A stretch of DNA of 64,000 nt from NCBI GenBank assembly GCA_963823515.1, contig CAWGMB010000002.1:186001-250000 (forward strand), in the 5' to 3' direction. The translations under genes and the position numbers were made by a program. Of the stretch, positions 43,236 through 52,230 are shown one piece after another (the first letter of the stretch is position 1; each line of letters starts with the position of its first letter). Source of the stretch: Miltoncostaea sp963823515 (GTDB taxonomy: Bacteria > Actinomycetota > Thermoleophilia > Miltoncostaeales > Miltoncostaeaceae). The notes beneath the pieces are model-generated. The model was given only the letters and a program-made list of their open reading frames with translations. It searched no databases and was not told the DNA's origin.

Positions 43236-43900
43236 CTACGGCGTCGGCACCGAGCCCGGGCGGACGCTCGATGCCGTGATGGTCGCGTTGCGCAGATCGG
43301 ACGCGGTCAGCCCGGTCGCCAAGCGGCTGCGAACGGCGTTCAATCGGAGGATCGCGGCCTGCGAGATCCGCTGGTTGATCCGAAGCTGCGCGATGGAGAG
43401 CGTGAAGGTCACCCCCGGCTTGGTCTGCGCGGGCGGGAGGGCCGTGCGCGTCGGCGGCGGAGCGACGGCCGTGAGCGCCTGGGTCAGCGCGATCGTCGGG
43501 GAGAGCGTCTCCGGCGTGATGGCCCCGGGGGCCAGGTCTCCGCCGCTGAGGCCGCGATCGAGGCGGTCGGTGAGCGCGTTCGCATGACGGACAACCCGCG
43601 AGGCGATCCGCTGGTTGATGCGCAGCTGCACGGCCGAGAGCGTGAACGTCACATCGGTCTTCTCGACGGGCGGGGCGATCTGCAGCGCGCGGGGATTCGA
43701 GTGGAACTGCGGGCGAGCCGTGGCCGGCGCGCCGGACTCGAGACCGGGCCCGAGCACGGACGCCACGATCCCGCCGCCGCAGATGTCGCGGGCCTCCAGG
43801 CCTGCGTCGAGCCAGGCCTCGATCGCGTTCGCTCGCCGAACGCCCGCTGCCGAGATCCGTTGGTTGATGCGAAGCTGCGCGGGGCTCAGGGTGATGGTCC
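43236..43900 (-). repeat. Three INQRI protein repeats (copies B1-B3)
   Basis: INQRI cores lie at 43854-43877, 43604-43627 and 43365-43388. All three share QLRINQRI, an amphipathic helix with R-x2-NA-x4-R/W-L, and D(L/I)-x-x-G/N. Copies are separated by Pro/Ala-rich linkers of 30-40 residues. Confidence 0.85.
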
Positions 43901-45272
43901 CGGTGGTGCTCGTCCGGTCGGGGGCGGGAACCAGACACCATGCCGCGCGTAGCGGTCCGGCGACCAGATCGGTGCCGAGCCCCGGTTCGCCGACGGCCAG
44001 GGAGCGGGTGCTTGCGAGGAGCGCGTCTCCCGTCCCGCCGGCGGCGAGTGCGAATTGCTCACCGTTCCCGCCCACACCGGCGCTGACGGCGCGCAGCGGC
44101 TGCCGGGTCGGCCTGGGTCCGACCCACCCAAAGAGCGTCGCGGACCCCGGGCCCTCCGGGTCGATCCAGGCGACGAAGGCGTTGCCGAGGTCGTCGAGAG
44201 CCACGGGGGCCCCGTGTCCGCCGCCGTACTCGCTCCCACCCAACCCCACCAGAGGGCCCCATGTCCCGTCGGTTCCCGAGCGTCGCCTCATGTCCAGCTC
44301 GGTGGCGGATGACCCGAGCCAGGTCACGATCGCATCACCCGCCGAGTTGATCGCGGCCCGCGTCGCAGGGATGGAGCCCGTTCCGAGCTCCTCCGGCGCT
44401 GACCAGCCCGGCGCTCCCACCGGCTGGATCGCGGCGCGGATCCGGACGTCCGCCGACGGCGTGCCCGGAGTGCCGCCGGCCTCCTGCCACGCGACGATAG
44501 CAGCGCCGTTTGCGGCGACCGCGATGGCCGGTGCCGCGCCGGACGTGGTCAGGAGCGCCGGCGGCTGCCACACGCCGGAACCCGCCGGGCGAAGCGACGC
44601 GTGCACGGCCCCGGGCGCTGGCGATCCGACGGCGGCCGACCAGGCTGCGCCGACGCCTCCGCCGGCGCCGACGGAGATGGCCGGCGGCCCGTCGATCGCA
44701 AGCGCGGCCGCGGTCGTCCATCGGCGCGAGGCCACGTCGAGCGTGGCGACCCGTACACGTCGGCTCGGGCCGGAACCCTCGCCCCACGCCGCGGTCGCCG
44801 CCGACGGGCCGAGCGTGACGTCCGGGCTGTCGAAGCCCGCGCCGTCGCTCGCGACCGTGAGCTTCGACCACGCCGCGGCCGGATCCGGACGCAGTGCGGA
44901 GAGGACGGCCCCCCCCGGCGCCCGCCAGACGACGACGGCCTCACCGCTCTGGGCGAGCGCGACCGCGGGCTGGAGCGGCCGGCTGCTGCTCGTCGCCGAC
45001 AGGCGGATCGGCGCGCCCCAGGGCCCGCCGGCCCGTGAGCGCAACCTGGCGAAGACCGCGTAGCCGCCGTTTGCGCGGCCGGTGAAGACGAGCGCCTGAG
45101 ATCCGCTCGGGGCGATGGCGACGTCGGGATCGGCCGGCTGCAACGCCGCCGGCGCGGCGGCGGGCGTCTCGAGGTCGAGCGTGGTCGCCAAGGCGGAGTC
45201 GGACGCGGCCGGCGCGACTGCCCCGATCGCGGCGAGCATGGCGATCACCGCCTTCGGAATGGGCCTCCGCAT
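43236..45272 (-). CDS. Secreted propeller-like protein with three C-terminal INQRI repeats
   Basis: 678 residues. A signal peptide (IAMLAAIGAVAPAASDSALA) is followed by at least six strand repeats of the pattern PxVAxAxxGxAxVxW, for example PAVALAQSGEAVVVWRAPGG, PAIAVAANGAAIVAWQEAGG and APVALDDLGNAFVAWIDPEG, probably a beta-propeller unlike the PD40 type. The last 220 residues hold three INQRI units near residues 466, 549 and 629: LSPAQLRINQRISAAGVRRA, LSAVQLRINQRIASRVVRHA and LSIAQLRINQRISQAAILRL. A cysteine before copy 1 (WCLVPAPD) and one within it (DICGGG) match those in the protein at 6714-8759. Its ATG overlaps the stop of a 26-codon ORF (TGATG). Confidence 0.85.
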   Translation of the reverse strand: MRRPIPKAVIAMLAAIGAVAPAASDSALATTLDLETPAAAPAALQPADPDVAIAPSGSQALVFTGRANGGYAVFARLRSRAGGPWGAPIRLSATSSSRPLQPAVALAQSGEAVVVWRAPGGAVLSALRPDPAAAWSKLTVASDGAGFDSPDVTLGPSAATAAWGEGSGPSRRVRVATLDVASRRWTTAAALAIDGPPAISVGAGGGVGAAWSAAVGSPAPGAVHASLRPAGSGVWQPPALLTTSGAAPAIAVAANGAAIVAWQEAGGTPGTPSADVRIRAAIQPVGAPGWSAPEELGTGSIPATRAAINSAGDAIVTWLGSSATELDMRRRSGTDGTWGPLVGLGGSEYGGGHGAPVALDDLGNAFVAWIDPEGPGSATLFGWVGPRPTRQPLRAVSAGVGGNGEQFALAAGGTGDALLASTRSLAVGEPGLGTDLVAGPLRAAWCLVPAPDRTSTTGTITLSPAQLRINQRISAAGVRRANAIEAWLDAGLEARDICGGGIVASVLGPGLESGAPATARPQFHSNPRALQIAPPVEKTDVTFTLSAVQLRINQRIASRVVRHANALTDRLDRGLSGGDLAPGAITPETLSPTIALTQALTAVAPPPTRTALPPAQTKPGVTFTLSIAQLRINQRISQAAILRLNAVRSRLATGLTASDLRNATITASSVRPGSVPTP

Positions 45273-45352
45273 CAGTCCAGCCCTCCGCAGTCGAAGCGGG
45301 GCGTCATCGCCACGACGTGCTCCGCGCTCAGGCGCCTGACCTCGACCTTCAT
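45272..45352 (-). CDS. 26-residue leader ORF coupled to the INQRI protein gene
   Basis: ATG at 45352 is preceded by a very strong Shine-Dalgarno (GGGGAGG, seven bases away), the best near this gene. The peptide is MKVEVRRLSAEHVVAMTPRF followed by DCGGLD. Its TGA overlaps the downstream ATG (TGATG), so translation of the secreted protein probably depends on ribosomes arriving here. It has no signal peptide. It could be a small protein in its own right or a leader. Confidence 0.6.
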   Translation of the reverse strand: MKVEVRRLSAEHVVAMTPRFDCGGLD

Positions 45353-46071
45353 CTCATCCTCCCCAGGGCAGACGCGTGAGCACTCGGCCGATCACGTCCA
45401 AGAACATGCTCAGCCGCTCTGGCGACCAGTCACCGCTCAAGACTCCTACGGAGCGACGGGCCACACATCCGCAGGGCGACGCCATCCGGTCGCGGCTTTT
45501 CCGAATGCGCCATGGCTGACCATGACACCGCCCACTCGAAGCGCACGTCAACCCGCAGCCGGCATCGACAATTGCGGCGACCTTCTGGCGCCGGAAACGA
45601 GAGAGGGAGCCGATCCGGCGTCTCCGCTGAATCGACTCCCTCTCACTGCAGTGGACCCGGCCGGCACTGCCCCGGCGTCCGAAAGCGTTGCCCCATCGGC
45701 TTCTCCGAGCGCAGTCGTCAGTGAGGATCTCGCGAGGGACGTCACCGGCGACCAACCGTCTCCCCGCCAGGCTCTCCTAGTTTCTCGCTCCGCCGCCGAG
45801 TGCCGTTGCATTGGAGCCAGGATCGCTAGTTGACACCGGTGATCTCCCTCACGATCCGAAGGGAGGCCGATGGCCCTCATTTACTGCTGTTTAGGCAGCG
45901 AGAGCGAGCTTGGGAGAGTTCTCCGCAGCTCCGTTGTTTCCCGGTTTTTAACGCGGTCCACCGGGTCCGCGGCTCGCTTACCGATGCGGTACCGCTCCGT
46001 CGAAACTGGATCGGGCCCGTGATGCGTCCTGCCCCCCGAGAGTAGCACCCCCCGCACGCTACGATGCCTCG
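45353..46071. other. 719-bp divergent intergenic region, less GC-rich, with a long hairpin
   Basis: No gene is convincingly supported; frames here have weak third-position GC. A near-perfect stem lies at 45601-45644: GAGAGGGAG + CGAT pairs with ATCG + CTCCCTCTC, with one mismatch and a 16-nt loop. A TTGACA hexamer is at 45830-45835 but its -10 partner is poor. A second small dyad GCTG-TTTAGG-CAGC lies near 45890. The region separates the INQRI gene from lutABC and must hold both promoters. Confidence 0.55.
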
Positions 46072-46779
46072 ATGCGCGCGATGCTCATGCGGACATGCCT
46101 CTCGGACGTGATGGCGCCGTCGGTCTGGCGCGCGACGCGCACCGTGCTCGAGCGCGCGGGAGTGGAGGTGGCGGTGCCGCGGCGCCAGACCTGCTGCGGC
46201 CAGCCGGGCTGGTCGTCGGGACACCCGGAGCAGGCCCGGCGGGTGGCGCGCAACGCGCTCGCGGCCTTCGCCGGCGACGACCCGGTCGTCGTGCCCTCCG
46301 GGTCGTGCGCGGCGATGGTGTGCCACGGCTACCCGGAGCTCTTCGCCGGGCAGCCCGAGGAGGAGGCGGCGCTGTCGATGGCCGCGCGCACCCGCGAGTT
46401 CACCCAGTTCCTCACCCAGCACGACCTCGACGCCGGGGGGCGCGGGTCGGGGTCGGTGACCTACCACGACTCCTGCCACATGCTGCGGCTCCTCGGTGAG
46501 CGCGAGAGCGGCCGGGCGGCGCTGCGCACGGTCGACGGCGTCGAGCTGCGCGAGATGGAGGCCACCGACGTCTGCTGCGGCTTCGGGGGCACCTTCAGCG
46601 TCAACTTCCCCGAGGTGTCCGGACGCCTCGGCGAGGAGAAGGCCCGCAACGCGTCAGCGACTGGCGCCGACGAGTTGGTGGCGTGCGATCTCTCCTGCCT
46701 GCTGCACATCGCCGGCCGTGCGCGGCGGACCGGTGTGCCGCTGCGCGCCCGCCACATCGCCGAGGTGCTCGCCGGATGA
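46072..46779 (+). CDS. lutA: L-lactate oxidation Fe-S protein LutA
   Basis: 235 residues. Two CCG domains give QTCCGQPGWSSGHPE and DVCCGFGGTFSVNFPEVSG, with upstream cysteines in RTCLSDVM and YHDSCHMLRLLGERES. This is the heterodisulfide-reductase-like cluster-binding module of LutA/YkgE. With LutB and LutC it oxidises lactate to pyruvate. The gene ends in an ATGA overlap with lutB. The start at 46072 matches the family, though no strong Shine-Dalgarno is visible. Confidence 0.93.
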   Translation: MRAMLMRTCLSDVMAPSVWRATRTVLERAGVEVAVPRRQTCCGQPGWSSGHPEQARRVARNALAAFAGDDPVVVPSGSCAAMVCHGYPELFAGQPEEEAALSMAARTREFTQFLTQHDLDAGGRGSGSVTYHDSCHMLRLLGERESGRAALRTVDGVELREMEATDVCCGFGGTFSVNFPEVSGRLGEEKARNASATGADELVACDLSCLLHIAGRARRTGVPLRARHIAEVLAG

Positions 46780-48181
46780 ACGACCGACGACCGGTCGTCT
46801 ACCCGGAGACGGTGGCACCCCTGCGCGAGCGCACGCGCGAAGCGCTCGCCGACGCCGACCTGACGGCGAACCTGAGCACGTCCGCCGCCAGCTGGGCCGC
46901 CGGTCGCGCTCGGATCTCCGTCCGGAGAATCCGTTCGCGCAGATGCGCGAACGGGCCCGCGAGATCCGGCGCGGGGACATCGGCGATCTGCCCGAGCTGC
47001 TCGACCGGCTCGAGGAGCGGGTGCGCGCGGCCGGGGGCGTGGTGACGCGCGCGGCCGACGCTGACGCCGCCTGCCGCTACATCACCGACCTCGCCGCGGC
47101 GCGCGGGGCGACGCTCGTGGCCAAGTCGAAGTCGATGGCCACCGAGGAGATCAAGCTCAACGAGGCGATCGAGGAATCGGGCCTGCGGGTGGTCGAGACC
47201 GACCTCGGCGAGTGGATCCTGCAGCTCGCGGGGCAGCACCCGAGCCACATCGTGGCCCCGGCGGTGCACCTCAACAAGGAGCAGGTGCGCCAGGTGCTGA
47301 TGGCCGAGAGCGGCTGGGAGCTGCCGACCGACCGCGAGGCGCTCGTGGCCCACGCCCGCACGCGCCTGCGCGAGGTGTTCGCGAGCGCGGACATCGGCAT
47401 CTCGGGCGTCAACCTCGGGGTGGCCGAGACCGGCACGATCTGCGTCGTCGAGAACGAGGGCAACGGCCGGCTGGTGACGGCGCTGCCGCGCATCCACGTC
47501 GCGGTGATGGGCATGGAGAGGATCGTGCGCGACTGGGACGAGGCCGCCCACATCCTCCAGATCCTTCCCATGGCGGCGATCGGAGACGACGCGGCCGGCT
47601 ACGTCAACCTGATCACCGGCCCGCGCGCGCCCGGCGAGGCCGACGGCCCCGAGGAGCTGCATCTCGTGATCCTCGACGGCGGGCGCTCGGCGCTGCTCGG
47701 CACGGACCTGGAGGAGGCGCTCGACTGCATCCGCTGCGGCGCCTGCCTCTACTCCTGCCCGATGTGGCGCAGCGTGGGAGGCCAGGCCTACGGGTCGCCC
47801 TACTCCGGCCCGATCGGATCGGTGCTGACCCCGCTGCTCGAGGGCATGGAGGGCGAGCGCTCGAGCGAGCTGCCGTTCATGTCGTCGCTGTGCGGCTCGT
47901 GCCACGACGCCTGCCCCGTGGGGATCCCGCTCCACGACCTGCTGGTGCGCGTGCGGGCGCGGGTGACGACGACCGCGCACCGCCGCGACCGGGCGCGCTT
48001 CCGGGCGTGGAGCCGCGCCTGGAGCAGCCCCGCCGCCTACCGCGCCTCGGTCGTGCTCGCCCGGGTCGGCCTGCGCCTCGCCGGCCGGCGGGGCTGGGCG
48101 CGCCGGCTGCCCGGCCCGGGCGCGGACTGGACCTCCCAGCGAGACCTGCCGACGCGATGGCCTCCGACACCGCCGCGCTGA
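46776..48181 (+). CDS. lutB: Lactate oxidation ferredoxin-type protein LutB; one frameshift in sequence
   Basis: The ATG overlaps the lutA stop. The first frame (PETVAPLRERTREALADADL, TANLSTSAASWAAGRA) breaks near 46905; the remainder is in another frame: ENPFAQMRERAREIRRGDIG, VAKSKSMATEEIKLNEAIEE, GVAETGTICVVENEGNGRLV, and the 4Fe-4S motifs CIRCGACLYSCPMW and CGSCHDACPVGIPLHDLL. Length is 3n+2, so one missing base would restore about 469 residues, the family norm. It belongs to the lactate utilisation complex. C-terminal end overlaps lutC by 25 bp. Confidence 0.9.
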
Positions 48182-48741
48182 GCGAGGGCATCCTCGCGGC
48201 GCTGGCGCGACGGCGGGCGACCGGGGCCGTGGTGAGCGCCGGGGACGCGGCGGCGGCGGCCGTGACCCGCGCCGGCGAGTGGGGCATCGAGCGGGCACTG
48301 CTGGCCGACGACCCCGAGCTCGACGCCATGGGGGTCCCCGCGGGCCTCGGTGCCGACGGACGCGAGGTGCTGGTCTGGCCCGACGGGCGCGGGCGGGGCT
48401 GGCGCGAGCTGCTCGGCCTGGAGGGGCCGGAGCTCACGATGGGCGTCACCGTGCCCCGCCTCGGGGTGGCCGAGCGGGGAACGCTGGTGCTGGAGACCGG
48501 CCCCGGCCACGGGCGCTCGATCGATGTCGTGAGCATGTACCACCTGGCGATCCTGCCCGCGTCGCGGCTGCGGGCGACGCTGGCCGAGGCCCTGGTCGAG
48601 ACCTACGCACGCGACGGTCGCCCGCCCTCGGCGGTGTCGCTGGTGTCGGCGCCGAGCCGCACCTCGGACATCGAGAAGATCTCCACGCTCGGCGCCCACG
48701 GCGCCAAGGGCCTCCACCTGCTGGTGATCTCCGACCGCTGA
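48157..48741 (+). CDS. lutC: Lactate utilisation protein LutC (LUD domain)
   Basis: 194 residues. The LUD-domain end SAPSRTSDIEKISTLGAHGA followed by KGLHLLVI is diagnostic. Earlier, LTMGVTVPRLGVAERGTLVL corresponds to the GIT-x-ADxAIAETGT region of LutC in a divergent form. Completes lutABC. The ATG at 48157 sits within the end of lutB. Confidence 0.9.
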   Translation: MASDTAALSEGILAALARRRATGAVVSAGDAAAAAVTRAGEWGIERALLADDPELDAMGVPAGLGADGREVLVWPDGRGRGWRELLGLEGPELTMGVTVPRLGVAERGTLVLETGPGHGRSIDVVSMYHLAILPASRLRATLAEALVETYARDGRPPSAVSLVSAPSRTSDIEKISTLGAHGAKGLHLLVISDR

Positions 48742-48807
48742 GCCGCTCATGCCGAAGCACTGCGGGGCCGATCCAATTGGTGATCGTCAACCGGGAAAGG
48801 AATCCCC

Positions 48808-51339
48808 CTGCGCCGAGCTCAGCTCGCATGCCTCGCCGTCGCCGTCGCCGCGGCCGCCTCCCCCGCCGCCGCCTCGGCCGCCATCGAGACCTGGCCCGCC
48901 ACCCCGGGTGACAAGGTCTTCCCGGCCTCGACGCGTCCCGCCGGCGCCGGTCCGGGTCCGGTCATCGCGGCCGCGCGCGACGAGTACGAGGGAGCGCAGG
49001 TCGCGATCCGCGCCGACCAGGCGCTGCAGATCACCCCGGTCGTGAGCGACCTGACCGGCCCGGGCACGATCCCCGCCTCGGCCGTGGAGCTCCTGCGCGT
49101 GGGCTACGTCGGGCTGAAGCGCGTCAGCACCGGCGTCGACGCCCTCGAGGGCGACGGCCGGTACCCGGATCCGCTCTTTCCGGTCAGGGGTTCGCTGAGC
49201 GTCCCCGCCGGCGAGACGACGAGCCTCTACGTCCTGGTGCACGTGCCGGCGGGCGCCGCCGCCGGCCGGTACGACGGCACCCTCGACCTCGGCCCCGCCG
49301 GCACGGTGCCGCTCGCGGTCGAGGTGGCCCCCGTGACCGCGAACCGCGATGGCTACACGATCGTCGCCCGGCTCAACCAGATCCAGCTCGCCAGGGCCTC
49401 TGGCGTCGGCGAGGACGACGCGCGCTTCGTCAGCGGGGTCTACGACCGCCTGCTTCCCATGCTGCGCGCGCACGGCGTCAGCCCCGGCAAGCCGCCGCAC
49501 ACCGCGCCGAAGGTCGATGCGGGCTCCTGGGCGCTCGACTACTCCGACAGCCCCTTCGGGACGGCGCGTCGCTCCAACCTGAACGCGTTCTTCGCGATGG
49601 GATTCCCCGCGGTCGAGGTGCCCTTCCTGCCGAACTTCCCGGAGGCGGGCGGCCAGGACCGCGGCTACTCCGCCGAGGGCAAGCGGCGCACCGCCGCACA
49701 CGGCTTCGCGGCGGCCTTCGCCCCGATCGCCGGGCGCACCTTCGCGCTGCCGGTGGACGAGCCGAACGCCAAGACCTACGCGCACCTCAACCGGGCGGCG
49801 GCCCAGCTCGCCGGCGCCAGCCCCCGCATCCCCGTCCTCGCCACCGAGGCCCCGCACCCGCAGGCCCTGAAGGCGATCGGCCGATCGGTCAACATCTGGG
49901 CGCCTCCGATCTGGGACCTCTTCAAGGTGCCCAAGGGCGTCGCGAGCGTCCGCGCCCAGGGCAAGCGGGTCTGGTGGTACACGTACGGCAGCGACACGCA
50001 GCGCTACACCCCGAACGTCCTGATCGACAAGCCGACCACCGAGCCGCGGGTGATGGGCTGGCTGGCCGCCAAGGAGGGCGTGGAGGGCTTCTACTACTGG
50101 GGGCTCAACAACTGGGGTGGCAAGAGATACCACAACCCCTTCGACGACCCCTGGTACCTCAGCCACACCCGCGCCGCCGACGCCTGCCACCGTGGCGGCA
50201 GCGTGGGCGGCAACGGCGAGGCGAGCCTCATCTACCCGACCGGCGACCCGTCCGACCCGGCCATCGGCAGCCTGCGCCTCGAGGCCCTGCGCGACGGCGC
50301 CGAGGACCACAGCCTGCTCGTCGCCCTCCGGGCCGCCGACCCCGCCTTCTACTCCCAGGTGATGGCGGGCGTCAGCACGCCGTACACGGGCCGCTCCGAG
50401 GGCGGCCGCAAGACCGGTTGCGCCGACGACGGCCGCCCCGCCTACCTGCCCGTCGTCGAGACCGAACCGGCCGCGGTGGACGGCGCACGGCGCGCCGTGC
50501 TCGCCCGCCTTTCGTCGGCGCCGTTGCCCACCCTGAAGGGGCGGATCGTGTTCGGATCGGGCCCGACCAGCCGCTCGCGCCGGCGGGTGAAGCGCTCCCT
50601 CGCCCTCGCGGGGAAGCCCGTCGAAGGCGCGGTGGTCCGCTTCGGCGCCTTCTCGACGGTCACCGACGCGAAGGGGCGCTGGACGCTCGCCAACACGAGC
50701 CCGAGCCCCGGAACGCTCACCGTGAGCCGTGATCCGGTCGGGAGGATCGACCCGACCGAGGTGCCGATCGACGCGGCCACCCTCGCCCCGGGAGGGACCA
50801 TCCGGATCGCAACGCCCCCGATGCCCCTGCGGCCCTCCGACCCGGTCATCCGGCGCAACGGCCTCACGCGCTTCTCGGGCCGGATCGCGCCCGCGAAGGC
50901 GCGCACCCGCGGCCAGCGAGTGACGATGACGCTCGGGCGCCGCTACCACCGCAACGGCAACGAGGTCCGCTACCGCGGCGGCGTCTCGCCCTCCGTGGAG
51001 GCGCGCTACGCCACCGGCAGGCGCGCCAGGGCGAGCAAGAAGCTCAGCAACTGGTCGCGCTACCGCTACCTCGAGTTCACTGCCGAGATCCTGAGGCGGC
51101 CGCCGGCCGATCGCGCCTTCCATCTGATCGTGACCCCCGGGGGTCACTACAAGAACGCCACCAAGGTGGCGGTCGGGAACCGCAAGCAGCTCGTGCGCCT
51201 GAGCCTCAAGGGAATGCGCGGGATGTCCCGCACGCGGTACCTGCGCTTCGGGATCCAGAGCGCGGTGCCCAAGCCCTGGCGCGGCGGGCACAACATCAAG
51301 GTGACGGTGCGCGTGGCCAACGTGCGGCTGGTGCGCTGA
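48808..51339 (+). CDS. Large secreted DUF4091-like (GH123-related) protein with an apparent CTG start
   Basis: 843 residues from CTG 48808; the frame back to its stop has no ATG, GTG or TTG, while AAAGGA sits eight bases before this CTG. The start gives a good signal peptide (RRAQLACLAVAVAAAASPAA). Residues about 30-140 form a strand-rich N-domain. Residues about 170-500 match DUF4091/GH123-like catalytic barrels (RVMGWLAAKEGVEGFYYWGL; LRLEALRDGAEDHSLLVALR). Then comes a carboxypeptidase-regulatory-like strand domain (GKPVEGAVVRFGAFSTVTDA) and a basic C-terminal domain. It likely acts on an extracellular glycan; the substrate is unknown. It follows lutC by 66 bp. Confidence 0.8.
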   Translation: MRRAQLACLAVAVAAAASPAAASAAIETWPATPGDKVFPASTRPAGAGPGPVIAAARDEYEGAQVAIRADQALQITPVVSDLTGPGTIPASAVELLRVGYVGLKRVSTGVDALEGDGRYPDPLFPVRGSLSVPAGETTSLYVLVHVPAGAAAGRYDGTLDLGPAGTVPLAVEVAPVTANRDGYTIVARLNQIQLARASGVGEDDARFVSGVYDRLLPMLRAHGVSPGKPPHTAPKVDAGSWALDYSDSPFGTARRSNLNAFFAMGFPAVEVPFLPNFPEAGGQDRGYSAEGKRRTAAHGFAAAFAPIAGRTFALPVDEPNAKTYAHLNRAAAQLAGASPRIPVLATEAPHPQALKAIGRSVNIWAPPIWDLFKVPKGVASVRAQGKRVWWYTYGSDTQRYTPNVLIDKPTTEPRVMGWLAAKEGVEGFYYWGLNNWGGKRYHNPFDDPWYLSHTRAADACHRGGSVGGNGEASLIYPTGDPSDPAIGSLRLEALRDGAEDHSLLVALRAADPAFYSQVMAGVSTPYTGRSEGGRKTGCADDGRPAYLPVVETEPAAVDGARRAVLARLSSAPLPTLKGRIVFGSGPTSRSRRRVKRSLALAGKPVEGAVVRFGAFSTVTDAKGRWTLANTSPSPGTLTVSRDPVGRIDPTEVPIDAATLAPGGTIRIATPPMPLRPSDPVIRRNGLTRFSGRIAPAKARTRGQRVTMTLGRRYHRNGNEVRYRGGVSPSVEARYATGRRARASKKLSNWSRYRYLEFTAEILRRPPADRAFHLIVTPGGHYKNATKVAVGNRKQLVRLSLKGMRGMSRTRYLRFGIQSAVPKPWRGGHNIKVTVRVANVRLVR

Positions 51340-51352
51340 ACGCGCGCGGGCG

Positions 51353-51727
51353 CTACGCGTGGAACTCCGGGGTCCAGTACCACTCCTCGAACGCGGAGCA
51401 GCGCCCGTCGGAGGCGAAGCGCAGGATCCAGAGGTCGAGGTAGCGGCGCTCGGCGGGCGCCGAGTAGCGCACGTCGAGACGGGCCACCGCGACGTCCCCG
51501 TCCACCGCCAGCACCTCGACGGTCATCCGCCAGCCGTCGCTGGGGTCGGTCTCGACGTCCCACCAACGACGGATGGCCTCCAGGCCCCGCAGCGGCGCGG
51601 CGCTCGGGCTCGCCCGGTAGGAGGCGTCCTCGGTGAAGAGCCGGCCCAGATCGTGCGGCCGCCCCTCTCGCCAGACGCCCTCGTAGGCGTCGATCCAGCG
51701 GGCGACGGCCGCACGGTCGAGCGGCAT
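51353..51727 (-). CDS. SnoaL-like / NTF2-fold protein
   Basis: 124 residues. ARWIDAYEGVWREGRPHDLG, LFTEDASYRASPSAAPLRGL and AIRRWWDVETDPSDGWRMTV give the fold, ending FEEWYWTPEFHA. The EAIxxWW and C-terminal E-W pattern is that of a common actinobacterial SnoaL subgroup. The ATG overlaps the smpB stop (TGATG), so it is translated with smpB. Function is unknown. Confidence 0.8.
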   Translation of the reverse strand: MPLDRAAVARWIDAYEGVWREGRPHDLGRLFTEDASYRASPSAAPLRGLEAIRRWWDVETDPSDGWRMTVEVLAVDGDVAVARLDVRYSAPAERRYLDLWILRFASDGRCSAFEEWYWTPEFHA

Positions 51728-52218
51728 CAGCGGCGGCGGACGGCCTTGATGGCGCGGTCGGCGTCGCGCCGGGCGTCGCGCTCGGCGATGGAGCGGCGCT
51801 TGTCGTAGAGCGTCTTGCCCCGCCCGAGGCCGAGCTCGATCTTGGCGCGCCCCTCCTTGAAGTAGAGCCGCAGCGGCACCAGCGAGAGACCCTTCTCGGC
51901 CAGCGCCTGAGCGATGCGCTCGATCTCCTTGCGGTGCAGCAGCAGCTTGCGGGTGCGGCGCGGGTCGTGCCCCGCGTAGCCCGCGTTCTCGTAGTCGGAG
52001 AAATGCGCCCCGATGAGCCACGCCTCGCCGTCGCGGATCTGCACGTAGGCGTCGCTGATGGTGGCGCCGCTCTCGCGCAGCCCCTTCACCTCGCTGCCCT
52101 GCAGCACGATCCCGGCCTCGAAGCGGTCGGTGATGGCGTACTCGTGCAGGGCGCGCCGGTTCTGCGCGATGTCGCGGTAGCGCGCGTCGTTCTTCGCGGA
52201 TTTCTTGCCGGTCGCCAT
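51727..52218 (-). CDS. smpB: SsrA-binding protein SmpB
   Basis: 163 residues, OB-fold tmRNA partner for ribosome rescue. Signatures are NRRALHEYAITDRFEAGIVL, GSEVKGLRESGATISDAYVQ and GLSLVPLRLYFKEGRAKIEL, with a basic C-terminal tail (LGRGKTLYDKRRSIAERDAR) that inserts into the mRNA channel. It starts 12 bp after rnr. The tmRNA gene is not in the window. Confidence 0.97.
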   Translation of the reverse strand: MATGKKSAKNDARYRDIAQNRRALHEYAITDRFEAGIVLQGSEVKGLRESGATISDAYVQIRDGEAWLIGAHFSDYENAGYAGHDPRRTRKLLLHRKEIERIAQALAEKGLSLVPLRLYFKEGRAKIELGLGRGKTLYDKRRSIAERDARRDADRAIKAVRRR

Positions 52219-52230
52219 GGGTCGGCGATG

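Noticed and set aside
45354..45755. A 133-residue frame upstream of the 26-codon ORF
   Set aside because: Third-position GC is clearly below that of real genes here, no ribosome-binding site, no recognisable domain.
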